From the NCBI GenBank assembly GCA_052035295.1, contig JBPOHS010000012.1, positions 68,084-132,083 on the forward strand: a stretch of DNA of 64,000 bases, in the 5' to 3' direction. This DNA is from HdN1 sp052035295 (lineage in GTDB: Bacteria > Pseudomonadota > Gammaproteobacteria > Pseudomonadales > Ketobacteraceae). Position numbers and translations under genes: made by a program. This document shows, one piece after another, positions 25,615 to 34,544 of this stretch. The notes beneath the pieces were generated by a model that ran no database searches, was not told the origin of the DNA, and was given only the letters and a program-made list of their open reading frames with translations. Each line of letters opens with the position of its first letter. Position 1 is the first letter of the stretch.

Positions 25615-28068
25615 TTACGTGCCGGTTCTTGCGGAGGCATCAACCGCAACGATGGATTGCGCACATTCCACCAGACAGGCTTTCAGGTCGCGAACCGTTA
25701 GCGGCTTCGCCAAATGGCCGTTCATGCCAGCTTCAATGCATTTTTCCTGCTGCTCTTTCATGACGTTCGCGGTCAGTGCGACGATGCGCATCGGTGAAAG
25801 CGCATTGCGCACCTCCCAGTCACGGATGGCGCGCGTGGCTTCATAGCCGTCCATGACTGGCATTTCACAATCCATCAGAATGAGCTGGTACCGTTCGCCC
25901 TGGGCAATGCGGGTAACGGCTTCCTCTCCATTTTCAGTCACGTCATGCGCCACACCAAGCTTTTTGAGCATCTTGGTGATGACGAGCTGATTAACGGAAT
26001 TGTCTTCGACCACCAGCAATTTGATGACGCCCAAATCGGTTGCCGACATGGTATCGACTGTGGTTTCCGGCATGGCCATCGTGCCGGGAGGAAGCGGAAC
26101 CGAAAACCAGAACGTGGACCCCTTGCCTTCAACGCTGTCGACACCAATATCGCCTTGCATGAGTGTCGTAAGCATCTTGCAGATAGTGAGCCCCAGGCCG
26201 GTACCGCCAAAGCGTCTGGCCGTCGACGCATCGGCCTGGCTGTACGATTGGAACATCCGCGCCTTGCCGGTTTCCGACAGTCCGATACCCGTATCCTCTA
26301 CTTCAAATCTCACCAGATCGCCTTCTGCCCACACGGCACGCAACTCCACTGATCCACTTTGGGTAAATTTGAACGCATTACTGAGGAAATTGGTCACGAT
26401 CTGACGAATACGCGTGGGGTCGCCCTTGACGATCACCGGCAGCCGCTCATCGATGTACAAACGAAACTGAACGCTGTCTTTCAGCTTGCCATTGAGGCGA
26501 ACGACTTTTCCGACTTCATCCAGCAATTTTCTGAGATCGAAATCGATGGATTCGATATCAAGCTTTCCCGCCTCGATCTTGGAAAAATCGAGAATGTCGT
26601 TGATGATGGCCAGCAGGGACGAACCAGAGCTCTGGATGATATCGAGAAACTCGGCCTGCTGCTTGTTCAGCGGCGTATCTCGCAAGAGCTCGGTGACACC
26701 GATAACGCCATTCATCGGGGTGCGGATTTCATGGCTCATGTTGGCCAGAAATTCACTCTTGGCTCTCGCTTCTGCTTCCTTCAGTTGCGCCTTGAGTGCA
26801 TTTTGCCTGGCCGCTTCATTGGCTGCCAGGGCAGAACGTTCAAGATCAATCGCCTTTTCCTGTGCGACCAGTCTTTCCTTGCGCTCGAGATTGATACGCT
26901 CTGCAAGACCAAAGGAAAACATCAGCACTTCAAAGACGGAACCCAGTTGCATGGCGTAAAGGGTAAATCCATTTCGCTCGAACACGCCAGCCAACATGCC
27001 AATATAGGCAAAAATGCCGACAAAAAACACTGCCCACCCCAAAACGTAGAAGCGCGCGGCACGGACACCAATTTTCCAGCAGTAAATGCCTGCCAGCAGC
27101 GATGCAAATCCACCTGCCAGCGTTTCGACAAACAATACCTGCATGGTTGTCGTGAAGCCGGTCGCAAACAGCAGGAAGGTCTCAATCAATGGAACAAATA
27201 TACACAGCCGTATCACGAGATCAATGCGCGGCGCATGCTTGCGCGTATCCAGGATATTGACAGTGAATAGCAGAATCGTGAGTTGCGTGCCGAAGACACA
27301 AAGCAATATGCCATTTCGCGCCAGCCACGCGGATTCTGGCCATACGTACTGAAAGGACCACCCGCTCAATGACAGATAGGTCATGAGAAAACACAATACG
27401 TAGGACACGTAATAGAAATACGTACGTACTCGCAACGAAATAAATATGAAAAGATTGTAAAACAACATCGCTGCAAGAATGCCGAAATACAGACCGAGAT
27501 AGGCCTGCTCGGACATCATGTGCCTGACAAATCCGCCTTTTGACATGACGTACATGGGAATTTGCATTCCCGCTTCACTTCTCAGCTTGAAATATACGGT
27601 GGTCGTTTGTCCCGGTGCGAGGTCAAGCTCGAAGGCGGGAGCGCGATAGATCAGGCTACGCTCATGGAAAGGGCGAACATCGGAAACAACCACCTGTTTG
27701 TATTCATCACCACTGTCTCCCGGCGCGGGAATGTACATTTCGGCGTGGTGCATCAGTACGTTATCGATCACAATGACCCACGCACGGTTATTCTGCGCGC
27801 GGTTTTCAAGTGTCAGTTTCAACCAGAAGGGATGCGATTCGAAACCGAGGAAAGGCGTGTCCTTGTCACTGTCCTGAAACGGGTAAAGCGCCGGCTGCGC
27901 CATGATTCTGGATAGCGTCAACGATTCATCGGGGTCTTCCAGAAACGCAAGATGTCGTCCTGCCAGCCGACCCTGGTCGCTCATGTCCAATGCCAAGGGT
28001 TCGACCGCGTGTACCAAACCACACCAGAACACCAAAAACGCCGCTAAGTACTTGAACAAACTCACCAT
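25615..28068 (-). CDS. Hybrid histidine kinase with 7TMR-DISM sensor and receiver domain
   Basis: From the ATG at 28068 (817 aa) the protein has a signal peptide and an extracellular 7TMR-DISMED2 carbohydrate-like sensor domain (about 30-165). Seven membrane segments follow (about 180-390), then a coiled coil, a HisKA domain with His446 in SHEIRTPMNG, an HATPase domain (NFLSNAFKFT, DTGIGL, GGTGLGL) and a C-terminal receiver with Asp733 (LILMDCEMPVMDG). An upstream ATG at 28113 is also in frame. No separate response regulator is adjacent, so output probably passes by phosphotransfer elsewhere. The 3' end lies 6 nt from the converging AraC gene. Confidence 0.9.
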   Translation of the reverse strand: MVSLFKYLAAFLVFWCGLVHAVEPLALDMSDQGRLAGRHLAFLEDPDESLTLSRIMAQPALYPFQDSDKDTPFLGFESHPFWLKLTLENRAQNNRAWVIVIDNVLMHHAEMYIPAPGDSGDEYKQVVVSDVRPFHERSLIYRAPAFELDLAPGQTTTVYFKLRSEAGMQIPMYVMSKGGFVRHMMSEQAYLGLYFGILAAMLFYNLFIFISLRVRTYFYYVSYVLCFLMTYLSLSGWSFQYVWPESAWLARNGILLCVFGTQLTILLFTVNILDTRKHAPRIDLVIRLCIFVPLIETFLLFATGFTTTMQVLFVETLAGGFASLLAGIYCWKIGVRAARFYVLGWAVFFVGIFAYIGMLAGVFERNGFTLYAMQLGSVFEVLMFSFGLAERINLERKERLVAQEKAIDLERSALAANEAARQNALKAQLKEAEARAKSEFLANMSHEIRTPMNGVIGVTELLRDTPLNKQQAEFLDIIQSSGSSLLAIINDILDFSKIEAGKLDIESIDFDLRKLLDEVGKVVRLNGKLKDSVQFRLYIDERLPVIVKGDPTRIRQIVTNFLSNAFKFTQSGSVELRAVWAEGDLVRFEVEDTGIGLSETGKARMFQSYSQADASTARRFGGTGLGLTICKMLTTLMQGDIGVDSVEGKGSTFWFSVPLPPGTMAMPETTVDTMSATDLGVIKLLVVEDNSVNQLVITKMLKKLGVAHDVTENGEEAVTRIAQGERYQLILMDCEMPVMDGYEATRAIRDWEVRNALSPMRIVALTANVMKEQQEKCIEAGMNGHLAKPLTVRDLKACLVECAQSIVAVDASARTGT

Positions 28069-28268
28069 GACCGGCACTACCTTGCACAACCAGACAGACG
28101 CGAATGAGGACATCCAATAAGGCTAGCCCAGAAACGGGAGAATCCCCAGCGGGAACGGCGGGTTGTGTGTCCAGAACGCTTGCCATCGCCTGACCCACTG
28201 TTTGCGTTCAGAGCAGGTTAATATCCGCAAAATAGAATGAGCTGATCACAGACCTGCCAGGAAGCGCT

Positions 28269-29903
28269 ATGGGAACCCCCACTTTGGAAATTAACCGCCT
28301 TCACTTGGGTCGCATCACCTTGCTCTTGTGTTGTTCAGCGATGACACTCACCGCATGCATGAGCACCGAGGAAGCGACCATGGATACGGGTGCAAGCGAC
28401 GCCACTACATATGCTGCTGCCGCAAGCATGAGCGTGGGCGGGAATGTGCTTCCCAAATATGCACCAACACAGGCAGAGCGTTACCAGGACTTCAAGGAAA
28501 ACACTGTCAAACTGACCTCACAGGAAAGCGTGTCCACGCTCAGCCTCGACGTGGATACCGGCAGTTACAGTAACGTGCGCCGTTTTATCGAGTCCGGCCA
28601 ACTACCGCCAAAAGATGCCGTCCGCATAGAAGAGTTGATCAACTACTTCGATTACAAATATCCGACTCCCACCGGCTCGCAAGCGCATCCTTTCATCTTG
28701 AATACCGAATTGGCTGTCGCCCCGTGGAACACCGATCACCTGTTGATGCGCGTTGGCGTCAAGGCGGTCGAAAAGCAGGTCGCCGCCATGCCTCCAGCCA
28801 ATCTGGTGTTTTTGGTTGATGTGTCAGGCTCAATGGAAGAACCCGACAAACTTCCATTGGTAAAATCCTCACTCAAATTGCTTGTCGATCAACTCCGCGA
28901 ACAGGATCGCGTTTCACTGATTGTCTACGCCGGCCGCACGGCAGTGGAACTGCCTTCCACCCCTGGCAGCGAAAAAGCCAAAATTCTGGCCGCCATCGAT
29001 CGACTTACAGCCGAGGGCTCCACCGCTGGTGAAGCGGCCATGCGAATGGCCTACGACCAGGCGCGAGCAAACTTTATAAAAGGCGGTGTCAATCGGGTAT
29101 TGCTGGCCACTGATGGTGATTTCAATGTCGGCATTACAGACACCGAGCAGTTGATTGATTTGGTAGAAAAGGAACGCAGCTCGGGGGTCACCTTGACCAC
29201 CATCGGTTTTGGCACCGGCAATTACAACGAAGCCATGATGGAACGTGTAGCCGACGCAGGCAATGGCAACTACGCGTACATCGATTCCCTGTCTGAAGCA
29301 CAGAAAGTGCTGGTGGAAGAACTTTCGTCCACCTTTAACACCGTTGCCAAGGACGTGAAAATACAGGTTGAATTCAATCCTGCCCAAATTGCCGAATGGC
29401 GTCTGATCGGCTACGAAAACCGTGTGCTGAATGAGGAGGATTTTCGCAATGACCGCGTTGACGCGGCTGAAGTGGGCGCAGGCAAGAGTGTCACCGCACT
29501 GTATGAACTCACGCCGGTGGGCAAGCCTACACTAAAAGGCGAGCGTCGCTACGCGGCAGCGCCAACCCCGCAGCCAGCAAGCGTTAAAGACAATGAAATC
29601 GGTGAAGTACGATTACGCTACAAAAAGCCTGACACTGATAGCTCGGTGGAAATGCGCAGTGTTGTTGAAGGCAATAGCACTAAACTCTTTACGTCAAACA
29701 CCCCAGCCACTAGCGAGCTGAATTTTGCCGCCGCCGTTGCCGCTTATGGCCAATTATTGCGGAATAGCCACTACGTGGGAACATGGACCTATGAAGATAC
29801 GGCCAAACTGGCGGAAAAGTCCTTGGCCAATGACAGCAAGGGGTATCGTCAGGAGTTTGTAAGAATGGTGGAGCTGACCTCCGCATTGAACAAATCCAAT
29901 TAA
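28269..29903 (+). CDS. von Willebrand factor A domain lipoprotein (YfbK-like)
   Basis: A 544-aa protein with a lipoprotein signal (LTACMS) and a YfbK-type architecture: an N-terminal vWF_A region (SVDTGSYSNVRRFIESGQLPP), a central vWA domain with the MIDAS D184-V-S-G-S188 and LLATDGDFNVG, and a C-terminal domain of the DUF3520 type (EIGEVRLRYKKP). These domains bind metal and protein partners; the cellular role is not established. It diverges from the hybrid kinase. Confidence 0.9.
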   Translation: MGTPTLEINRLHLGRITLLLCCSAMTLTACMSTEEATMDTGASDATTYAAAASMSVGGNVLPKYAPTQAERYQDFKENTVKLTSQESVSTLSLDVDTGSYSNVRRFIESGQLPPKDAVRIEELINYFDYKYPTPTGSQAHPFILNTELAVAPWNTDHLLMRVGVKAVEKQVAAMPPANLVFLVDVSGSMEEPDKLPLVKSSLKLLVDQLREQDRVSLIVYAGRTAVELPSTPGSEKAKILAAIDRLTAEGSTAGEAAMRMAYDQARANFIKGGVNRVLLATDGDFNVGITDTEQLIDLVEKERSSGVTLTTIGFGTGNYNEAMMERVADAGNGNYAYIDSLSEAQKVLVEELSSTFNTVAKDVKIQVEFNPAQIAEWRLIGYENRVLNEEDFRNDRVDAAEVGAGKSVTALYELTPVGKPTLKGERRYAAAPTPQPASVKDNEIGEVRLRYKKPDTDSSVEMRSVVEGNSTKLFTSNTPATSELNFAAAVAAYGQLLRNSHYVGTWTYEDTAKLAEKSLANDSKGYRQEFVRMVELTSALNKSN

Positions 29904-30068
29904 GGGCAAGCAATAATCACCTGTCGCACCTCAGCCACATCACCTTTGTCAGGCTCTCCCGTACAAGTGTTCGGTATGTGGCATATCCTACAGCAAATGG
30001 ATGGCAAGACAGCAGCGGGATACGCCTGCGCAAGCGTCGACGCCGCGCTCCTCTGACGCCAGCGCCAC

Positions 30069-30512
30069 TTAGCGAGTACGATATAGATTTTCCGCGCGCG
30101 CTTTCAAAGCAAATGTTTCCTGGCGCATTCCCTGCGCCAGGGCATTACCCAACAGCCACCGCGTCAAATGCTCAGCAACACCTTTGATGCGTAAATCCAC
30201 CTGGTATCTGCATTTGTCGTCGGCAATGCGTTCGATCTTGCGAAGACGATCACCATAGGCCAGCGCAGTGAACCAGCCCACATCACACCAGTGAAACGTA
30301 TGCGGCGGCTGCGTGGAAAGCACACGATGATCGAAACAGCGTTCCTTACCGAGCATACGCATTTTCACCACCACCCGGCCACCCGGAGTTGCCTGCCCTT
30401 CCGCGTGATAGATCCAGGGATTCCACTCCCGATAATGAGGTAAATCAGCAATCACTTCGTACACGAGATGATCCGGGGCATCAATTTCTATCGTTTCGGA
30501 AAAAATCTGCAT
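30069..30512 (-). CDS. SRPBCC/polyketide cyclase-like protein
   Basis: The 147-aa protein starts MQIFSETIEIDAPDHLVYEVIADLPHY and continues EWNPWIYHAEG, the signature of START/SRPBCC proteins that bind hydrophobic ligands. It follows the molybdopterin oxidoreductase by 55 nt on the same strand, so it may be in its operon. Ligand is unknown. Confidence 0.82.
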   Translation of the reverse strand: MQIFSETIEIDAPDHLVYEVIADLPHYREWNPWIYHAEGQATPGGRVVVKMRMLGKERCFDHRVLSTQPPHTFHWCDVGWFTALAYGDRLRKIERIADDKCRYQVDLRIKGVAEHLTRWLLGNALAQGMRQETFALKARAENLYRTR

Positions 30513-30567
30513 TGGTTTTCCCTGTTGCTGATTCAGGTGTGGGACGACATCATCGCCCCTACGAGTA

Positions 30568-32880
30568 TCATAGTTCTGCCGCCACCGCCACTCCCGACCA
30601 GCTGTCTGCAACCACCGCGTCAACAGCAGGCGCCACCGTCACCGGAATTCCCGTCAAATGCGCCATTCCCGAGACAGTTTCCAACGCCGATGGACCATCA
30701 TCGGCCAGTATATTGACGTTCACGCCTCCCAATTTCCGGGCCACCGACAAGCCTCGCGCGTGCTGATGCCCCCAACCATGCTGCATGGCCACCACCCCGG
30801 CTTTCAGATCACTGGAAAACCGCGCAGGCAAACGCACCTTTCCTGTCTGTGAACTGACATCGACAATGCCACCCTCAATGATGCCCAATCGCATGGCATC
30901 GTCAGGGTGAATGTAGAGATAGTTGGTTTGTGAAAACTCACCGTGCGTCAATGCTTCGGTGTTCTGCGTCCAGGAATTGTGAGTGCTGTGAACACGCTTG
31001 GAAATCAGGCGCATGTTACCGCGCTGCCGCTGCTCGAACTCCCGGCTGAAGATGTCATTCAGCGACCGCGCTGCTTCCATTAATTCAGGCGGGGCCAGCC
31101 GGATTTTCTTATCCGGAAAGGACGGCCTGAGCCCCAGAAAATCGTCCGGCTTCGCACCAGCCACCGGCATGCCGTTGGGCTGGGCGACCAGCGATTTGAA
31201 ACGGCCTTTCTTGGCCAGTCGCAAAATCAAATCCAGCAACCACTGCTGTGGCAATCCCGTCATCGCGGGCGCTGTTTTTTTCGTGAACAGCCCATGAGTG
31301 CGATGAGCCAGACGCAGTGCTTTCAACGTCCATTGCAGTCCTTTCTCGTTGAACAAGCTGATACCGCAGGCTTCCGCAAGATCGAAATAAATACTCGCCT
31401 CGTCACGCTGCTCCGCTTCCGGCGGAACAATGGCCTCTGTGGCCGACAGGTAGGGAATGGACTGCATTCCCAGAAACAACGGAAAGACAAACGGCAGATC
31501 CGGGCGCTGTAACGGCGACGTTGCGGGCAACACATAGTGCGCGAGACTGGCGGTTTCATTCAGGTAGATATCCGTCACTACCAGCAATTCGAGTTGCTCG
31601 AATGCTTTCTTCAATCGCTCGCCATTGGCCATGGTCATCAAGGGATTGCCGCCCGTAACAAACAAGGCCTTGATCTGGTCTTGCCCCGGGGTGAGGATTT
31701 CATCGGCCAGAATACCTCCGGGAAATGCTCCATTCAATTCCCGGAACCCACCAATGCGCGAACGACGCTCACGACCAAATAATTTGTTCTTCTGGGCAAA
31801 GGCGGCGAAATCAAAAATGCCGCGCCCGATCAATGTTCCACCCTTCTTGTCCAGGTTACCGGTAATGGCGTTAATGACTTCTGCCAACCAATGCGCCAGC
31901 GTGCCATGGCGGCCCATTCCCAGACCGGTACCGGTCACGATGGCTGCGCCATCAGCATTCAGGTATTCGGTCACCAGCGCACGCAAGCGCTCAGGCGCGA
32001 TATCGGTCAACGGCGCGGTTTTTTCCGCTGGCCAGCGTTCCGCGAGTGTACGTATCTCCTGCACCCCCGACATGTGTGCGTCAACACGCGACCAGGCCAC
32101 GGCATCGCGGACAAAAATTTCGTTCAGGAATGACAAGAAGAAGAACACGTCTGCGTTCGGCTGAATAAAACAATGCTGATCGGCGACCCGCGCGGTTTCA
32201 TTGAACCTCGGGTCCACCACAATAATTTTGCCGCCGCGCTGACGAATCTGTTTGAGTCGTTTGACCGGGTGCGCGACTTGCAGAAACGTCCATTTCGACA
32301 CGACCGGATTGGTCCCGACGACCATCAAGCAGTTGATGTTATCCAAATCAGGAAACGGCTGAAAAAACGGGAATCCGTACATGGCTGTCGCCGACGCAAA
32401 CCGGTTCGCGCAATCCTGCGTGGCAGAAGAGAACACATTGTGTGAACCGATGCCCTGCATGAATCCTTCCGCAAAAATCGGATGCAGGATACTGAAGCCA
32501 GCGGCGGTTCCCACGTACATCGAGATGGCATGCGGAGACACCGACCGAAGGGATTTGACCTTGGCACCGATTTCTTGCAGTGCCTGTTCCCAACTGATAC
32601 GCACATAATCGTTACCGACGCGTTTCAGCGGGTATTTCAATCGATCCGGGCTGTCGTAGAGACGATGCTGCTGCAGCCCTTTCATACACGAAAATCCAAG
32701 CGTACCGATATGGTGCTTGTTCGGTGCGATGTGGCTGACCCGCCCCTCCTCCATCTGTACGACCAGACCACAGGAGGCTTCACAGATACGACAGAAGGTG
32801 GTGCGGGTCTCAGCGTTTGACTTCATGCCAGAGGATTCCTGTTTTTCGGTGGACGGCAGATCTGTCGTCTCTATACGCAT
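30568..32880 (-). CDS. Molybdopterin oxidoreductase with N-terminal [4Fe-4S] site
   Basis: This 770-aa catalytic subunit belongs to the bis-MGD DMSO-reductase superfamily. The [4Fe-4S] ligands are in FCRICEASC and the later FSCMKG (Cys30, 33, 37, 65). Motifs for the cofactor are VVGTNPVVS, VVDPRFNETA and GTGLGMGRHG. A Cys at about 157 (SATQDCANRF) sits where the molybdenum ligand is expected. No signal peptide is visible, so it is likely cytoplasmic. No electron-transfer subunit is adjacent, unlike many relatives. The ATG at 32880 has AGGAG nine bases upstream and was preferred to the GTG at 32886. The substrate cannot be named. Confidence 0.88.
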   Translation of the reverse strand: MRIETTDLPSTEKQESSGMKSNAETRTTFCRICEASCGLVVQMEEGRVSHIAPNKHHIGTLGFSCMKGLQQHRLYDSPDRLKYPLKRVGNDYVRISWEQALQEIGAKVKSLRSVSPHAISMYVGTAAGFSILHPIFAEGFMQGIGSHNVFSSATQDCANRFASATAMYGFPFFQPFPDLDNINCLMVVGTNPVVSKWTFLQVAHPVKRLKQIRQRGGKIIVVDPRFNETARVADQHCFIQPNADVFFFLSFLNEIFVRDAVAWSRVDAHMSGVQEIRTLAERWPAEKTAPLTDIAPERLRALVTEYLNADGAAIVTGTGLGMGRHGTLAHWLAEVINAITGNLDKKGGTLIGRGIFDFAAFAQKNKLFGRERRSRIGGFRELNGAFPGGILADEILTPGQDQIKALFVTGGNPLMTMANGERLKKAFEQLELLVVTDIYLNETASLAHYVLPATSPLQRPDLPFVFPLFLGMQSIPYLSATEAIVPPEAEQRDEASIYFDLAEACGISLFNEKGLQWTLKALRLAHRTHGLFTKKTAPAMTGLPQQWLLDLILRLAKKGRFKSLVAQPNGMPVAGAKPDDFLGLRPSFPDKKIRLAPPELMEAARSLNDIFSREFEQRQRGNMRLISKRVHSTHNSWTQNTEALTHGEFSQTNYLYIHPDDAMRLGIIEGGIVDVSSQTGKVRLPARFSSDLKAGVVAMQHGWGHQHARGLSVARKLGGVNVNILADDGPSALETVSGMAHLTGIPVTVAPAVDAVVADSWSGVAVAAEL

Positions 32881-32892
32881 CGTCACTCACTC

Positions 32893-32990
32893 CTGTCATC
32901 GGTAGCCGCTGTCATCGGAAGCTGCGGTCATAAGAAGCCCCCCTGTCACAAGAAGCCACTGCCACAAGAAGCCCCCTGTCACAAGAAGCC
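32893..32990. repeat. Imperfect 16-17 bp tandem repeats upstream of the molybdenum enzyme
   Basis: About six diverged units with the core GTCAnnnnAAGCC (for example TGTCACAAGAAGCC at 32944-32957 and again at 32977-32990) tile this stretch with a 16-17 bp period. They sit in the divergent promoter region next to the palindrome at 32992-33031. Confidence 0.7.
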
Positions 32991-32991
32991 T

Positions 32992-33031
32992 CTTGCGGCA
33001 AAACATAAGTTAGTTTATGTTTTGCCGCAAG
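32992..33031. promoter_or_regulatory. 17-bp perfect inverted repeat, probable TetR operator
   Basis: Arms 32992-33008 and 33015-33031 (CTTGCGGCAAAACATAA and its complement) are separated by 6 nt. Located 65 bp before the TetR ATG, between divergent genes, it is likely the binding site of that regulator and may block both promoters. It lacks a T-run and follows no gene end, so a terminator is unlikely. Confidence 0.72.
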
Positions 33032-33095
33032 CACTGTTCCGACAAACGTCTGCCCCCTGTGCGGGGAAGCACGAGGCGATGGGAAGCGTACGACG

Positions 33096-33665
33096 ATGGC
33101 AAGAGTGACACGCGAAGACTGGCTTGAGACCGCCAAACAACTGGTCATTGAAGGCGGCTTTGCCAAATTGACACTGGAACATTTGTTGACCCGACTGGGG
33201 GTCACCCATGGTTCTTTTTACCATCACTTCAAGAATCGACAAGCGCTGACCGAAGCCCTGCTCAAGCAATGGCGCAAGGAAATGACGCTCGACGTGGTCG
33301 CCAAAGCGGCGCACATCGGCGATACCGAGCAACGCGCCCGTGCGCTGATGAGCCTGGGCAGTGAATTTACTGACCAGACCCAGCTCGAAATCGCCTTTCG
33401 AGCGCAGGCGCGCATCGATCCGATGGTGCGCGAATACGTGCAAGAGGTCGATGAACTGCGTATTCGCAACTGTACCGAAATGGCGAAAGCGCTGTTTGGC
33501 GACACTCCACAAGCCGTCACCATCGGCAAACTGGCACACGCCGTATTCGTCGGCAGCCAGCAAATGATTCCCGCGTTTTCAGCCGAAGAATCCCAGGCCA
33601 TGTACCTCACGCTGCTGCAACTGGTGCAGCACGCCACACAACATAAACAAGGTAATGTTTCATGA
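33096..33665 (+). CDS. TetR/AcrR-family transcriptional regulator
   Basis: A 189-aa protein with the N-terminal TetR helix-turn-helix (ARVTREDWLETAKQLVIEGG, then VTHGSFYHHFKNRQALTEALL). The ligand domain is unremarkable. It overlaps the following DUF1295 gene (ATGA) and faces the molybdenum enzyme across the palindrome at 32992-33031, so it probably governs both transcription units. Confidence 0.92.
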   Translation: MARVTREDWLETAKQLVIEGGFAKLTLEHLLTRLGVTHGSFYHHFKNRQALTEALLKQWRKEMTLDVVAKAAHIGDTEQRARALMSLGSEFTDQTQLEIAFRAQARIDPMVREYVQEVDELRIRNCTEMAKALFGDTPQAVTIGKLAHAVFVGSQQMIPAFSAEESQAMYLTLLQLVQHATQHKQGNVS

Positions 33666-34522
33666 ACCGTGATCTGATCCCCATCGGAATCGCCTATGGC
33701 GTGGCCATCGCCGGTGCTGTTATTGCCCTAGCCCTGTTGCACGGTCCGATACTCTGGATCACGTTGCTGGCAGACATCATGGCCACCTGCATCATTTTCG
33801 GTTTCAGTCGCGTCTATAAAAACTCCAGTTTCTATGATGCCTACTGGAGCGTCATTCCGCCGCTGATCGTTGTGTACTGGATGGTGTACCACGAATCACC
33901 CCAGGTCGAACCCGCGCGTCAGGCCATGGTGATGATTCTCGTATGGTTGTGGGGCATCCGCCTGACCGCCAACTGGGCGGCGCATTGGACCGGCATGAAC
34001 CATGAGGATTGGCGTTATGCACCGATTCGTGAAAAAGCCGGTCGCCTGGCGTGGTTGGCCGATCTCGGTGGCATTCATATGTTTCCTACCCTGATCGTCT
34101 ATCTGGCTTGTTTGCCCCTCTACGCCGCCGTTTCCATTGGTGAACGCCCGTTGAACTGGCTCGACGGCCTTGCCTTTGTCGTGACTGCCGGCGCCATCCT
34201 GATCGAATTGATCGCCGATTTACAATTGCATGCATTTGTCGCCACCAAAAAGCCGGGCGAGATCATGCAATCCGGTTTGTGGCGCTATTCACGGCACCCC
34301 AATTATTTCGGCGAAATGAGTTTCTGGCTGGGATTGATGCTGTTCGGTCTGGCCGCTCACCCACAAGGCTGGTGGTGGATCATGCTGGGAGCAATTTCCA
34401 TTGTCGCCATGTTTTTCTTTGTCAGTGTGCCGCTGATGGATGCGCGCAGTGCGGAACGCCGGGCCGAGTACCGTCAGCACATGCAAAAAGTGTCGGCCAT
34501 TGTGCCGTGGTTCCCCAAATAA
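33662..34522 (+). CDS. DUF1295 membrane protein (steroid 5-alpha-reductase C-terminal family)
   Basis: An integral membrane protein of 286 aa with about seven hydrophobic segments. The family signature near the C-terminus is LWRYSRHPNYFGEMSFWLG. Relatives include 3-oxo-5-alpha-steroid 4-dehydrogenases and isoprenylcysteine methyltransferase-fold enzymes, so a lipid or sterol-like substrate is likely. It is cotranscribed with the TetR gene and precedes a flavoprotein. Confidence 0.87.
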   Translation: MNRDLIPIGIAYGVAIAGAVIALALLHGPILWITLLADIMATCIIFGFSRVYKNSSFYDAYWSVIPPLIVVYWMVYHESPQVEPARQAMVMILVWLWGIRLTANWAAHWTGMNHEDWRYAPIREKAGRLAWLADLGGIHMFPTLIVYLACLPLYAAVSIGERPLNWLDGLAFVVTAGAILIELIADLQLHAFVATKKPGEIMQSGLWRYSRHPNYFGEMSFWLGLMLFGLAAHPQGWWWIMLGAISIVAMFFFVSVPLMDARSAERRAEYRQHMQKVSAIVPWFPK

Positions 34523-34544
34523 ACTGCATCATCAGGATGACATC

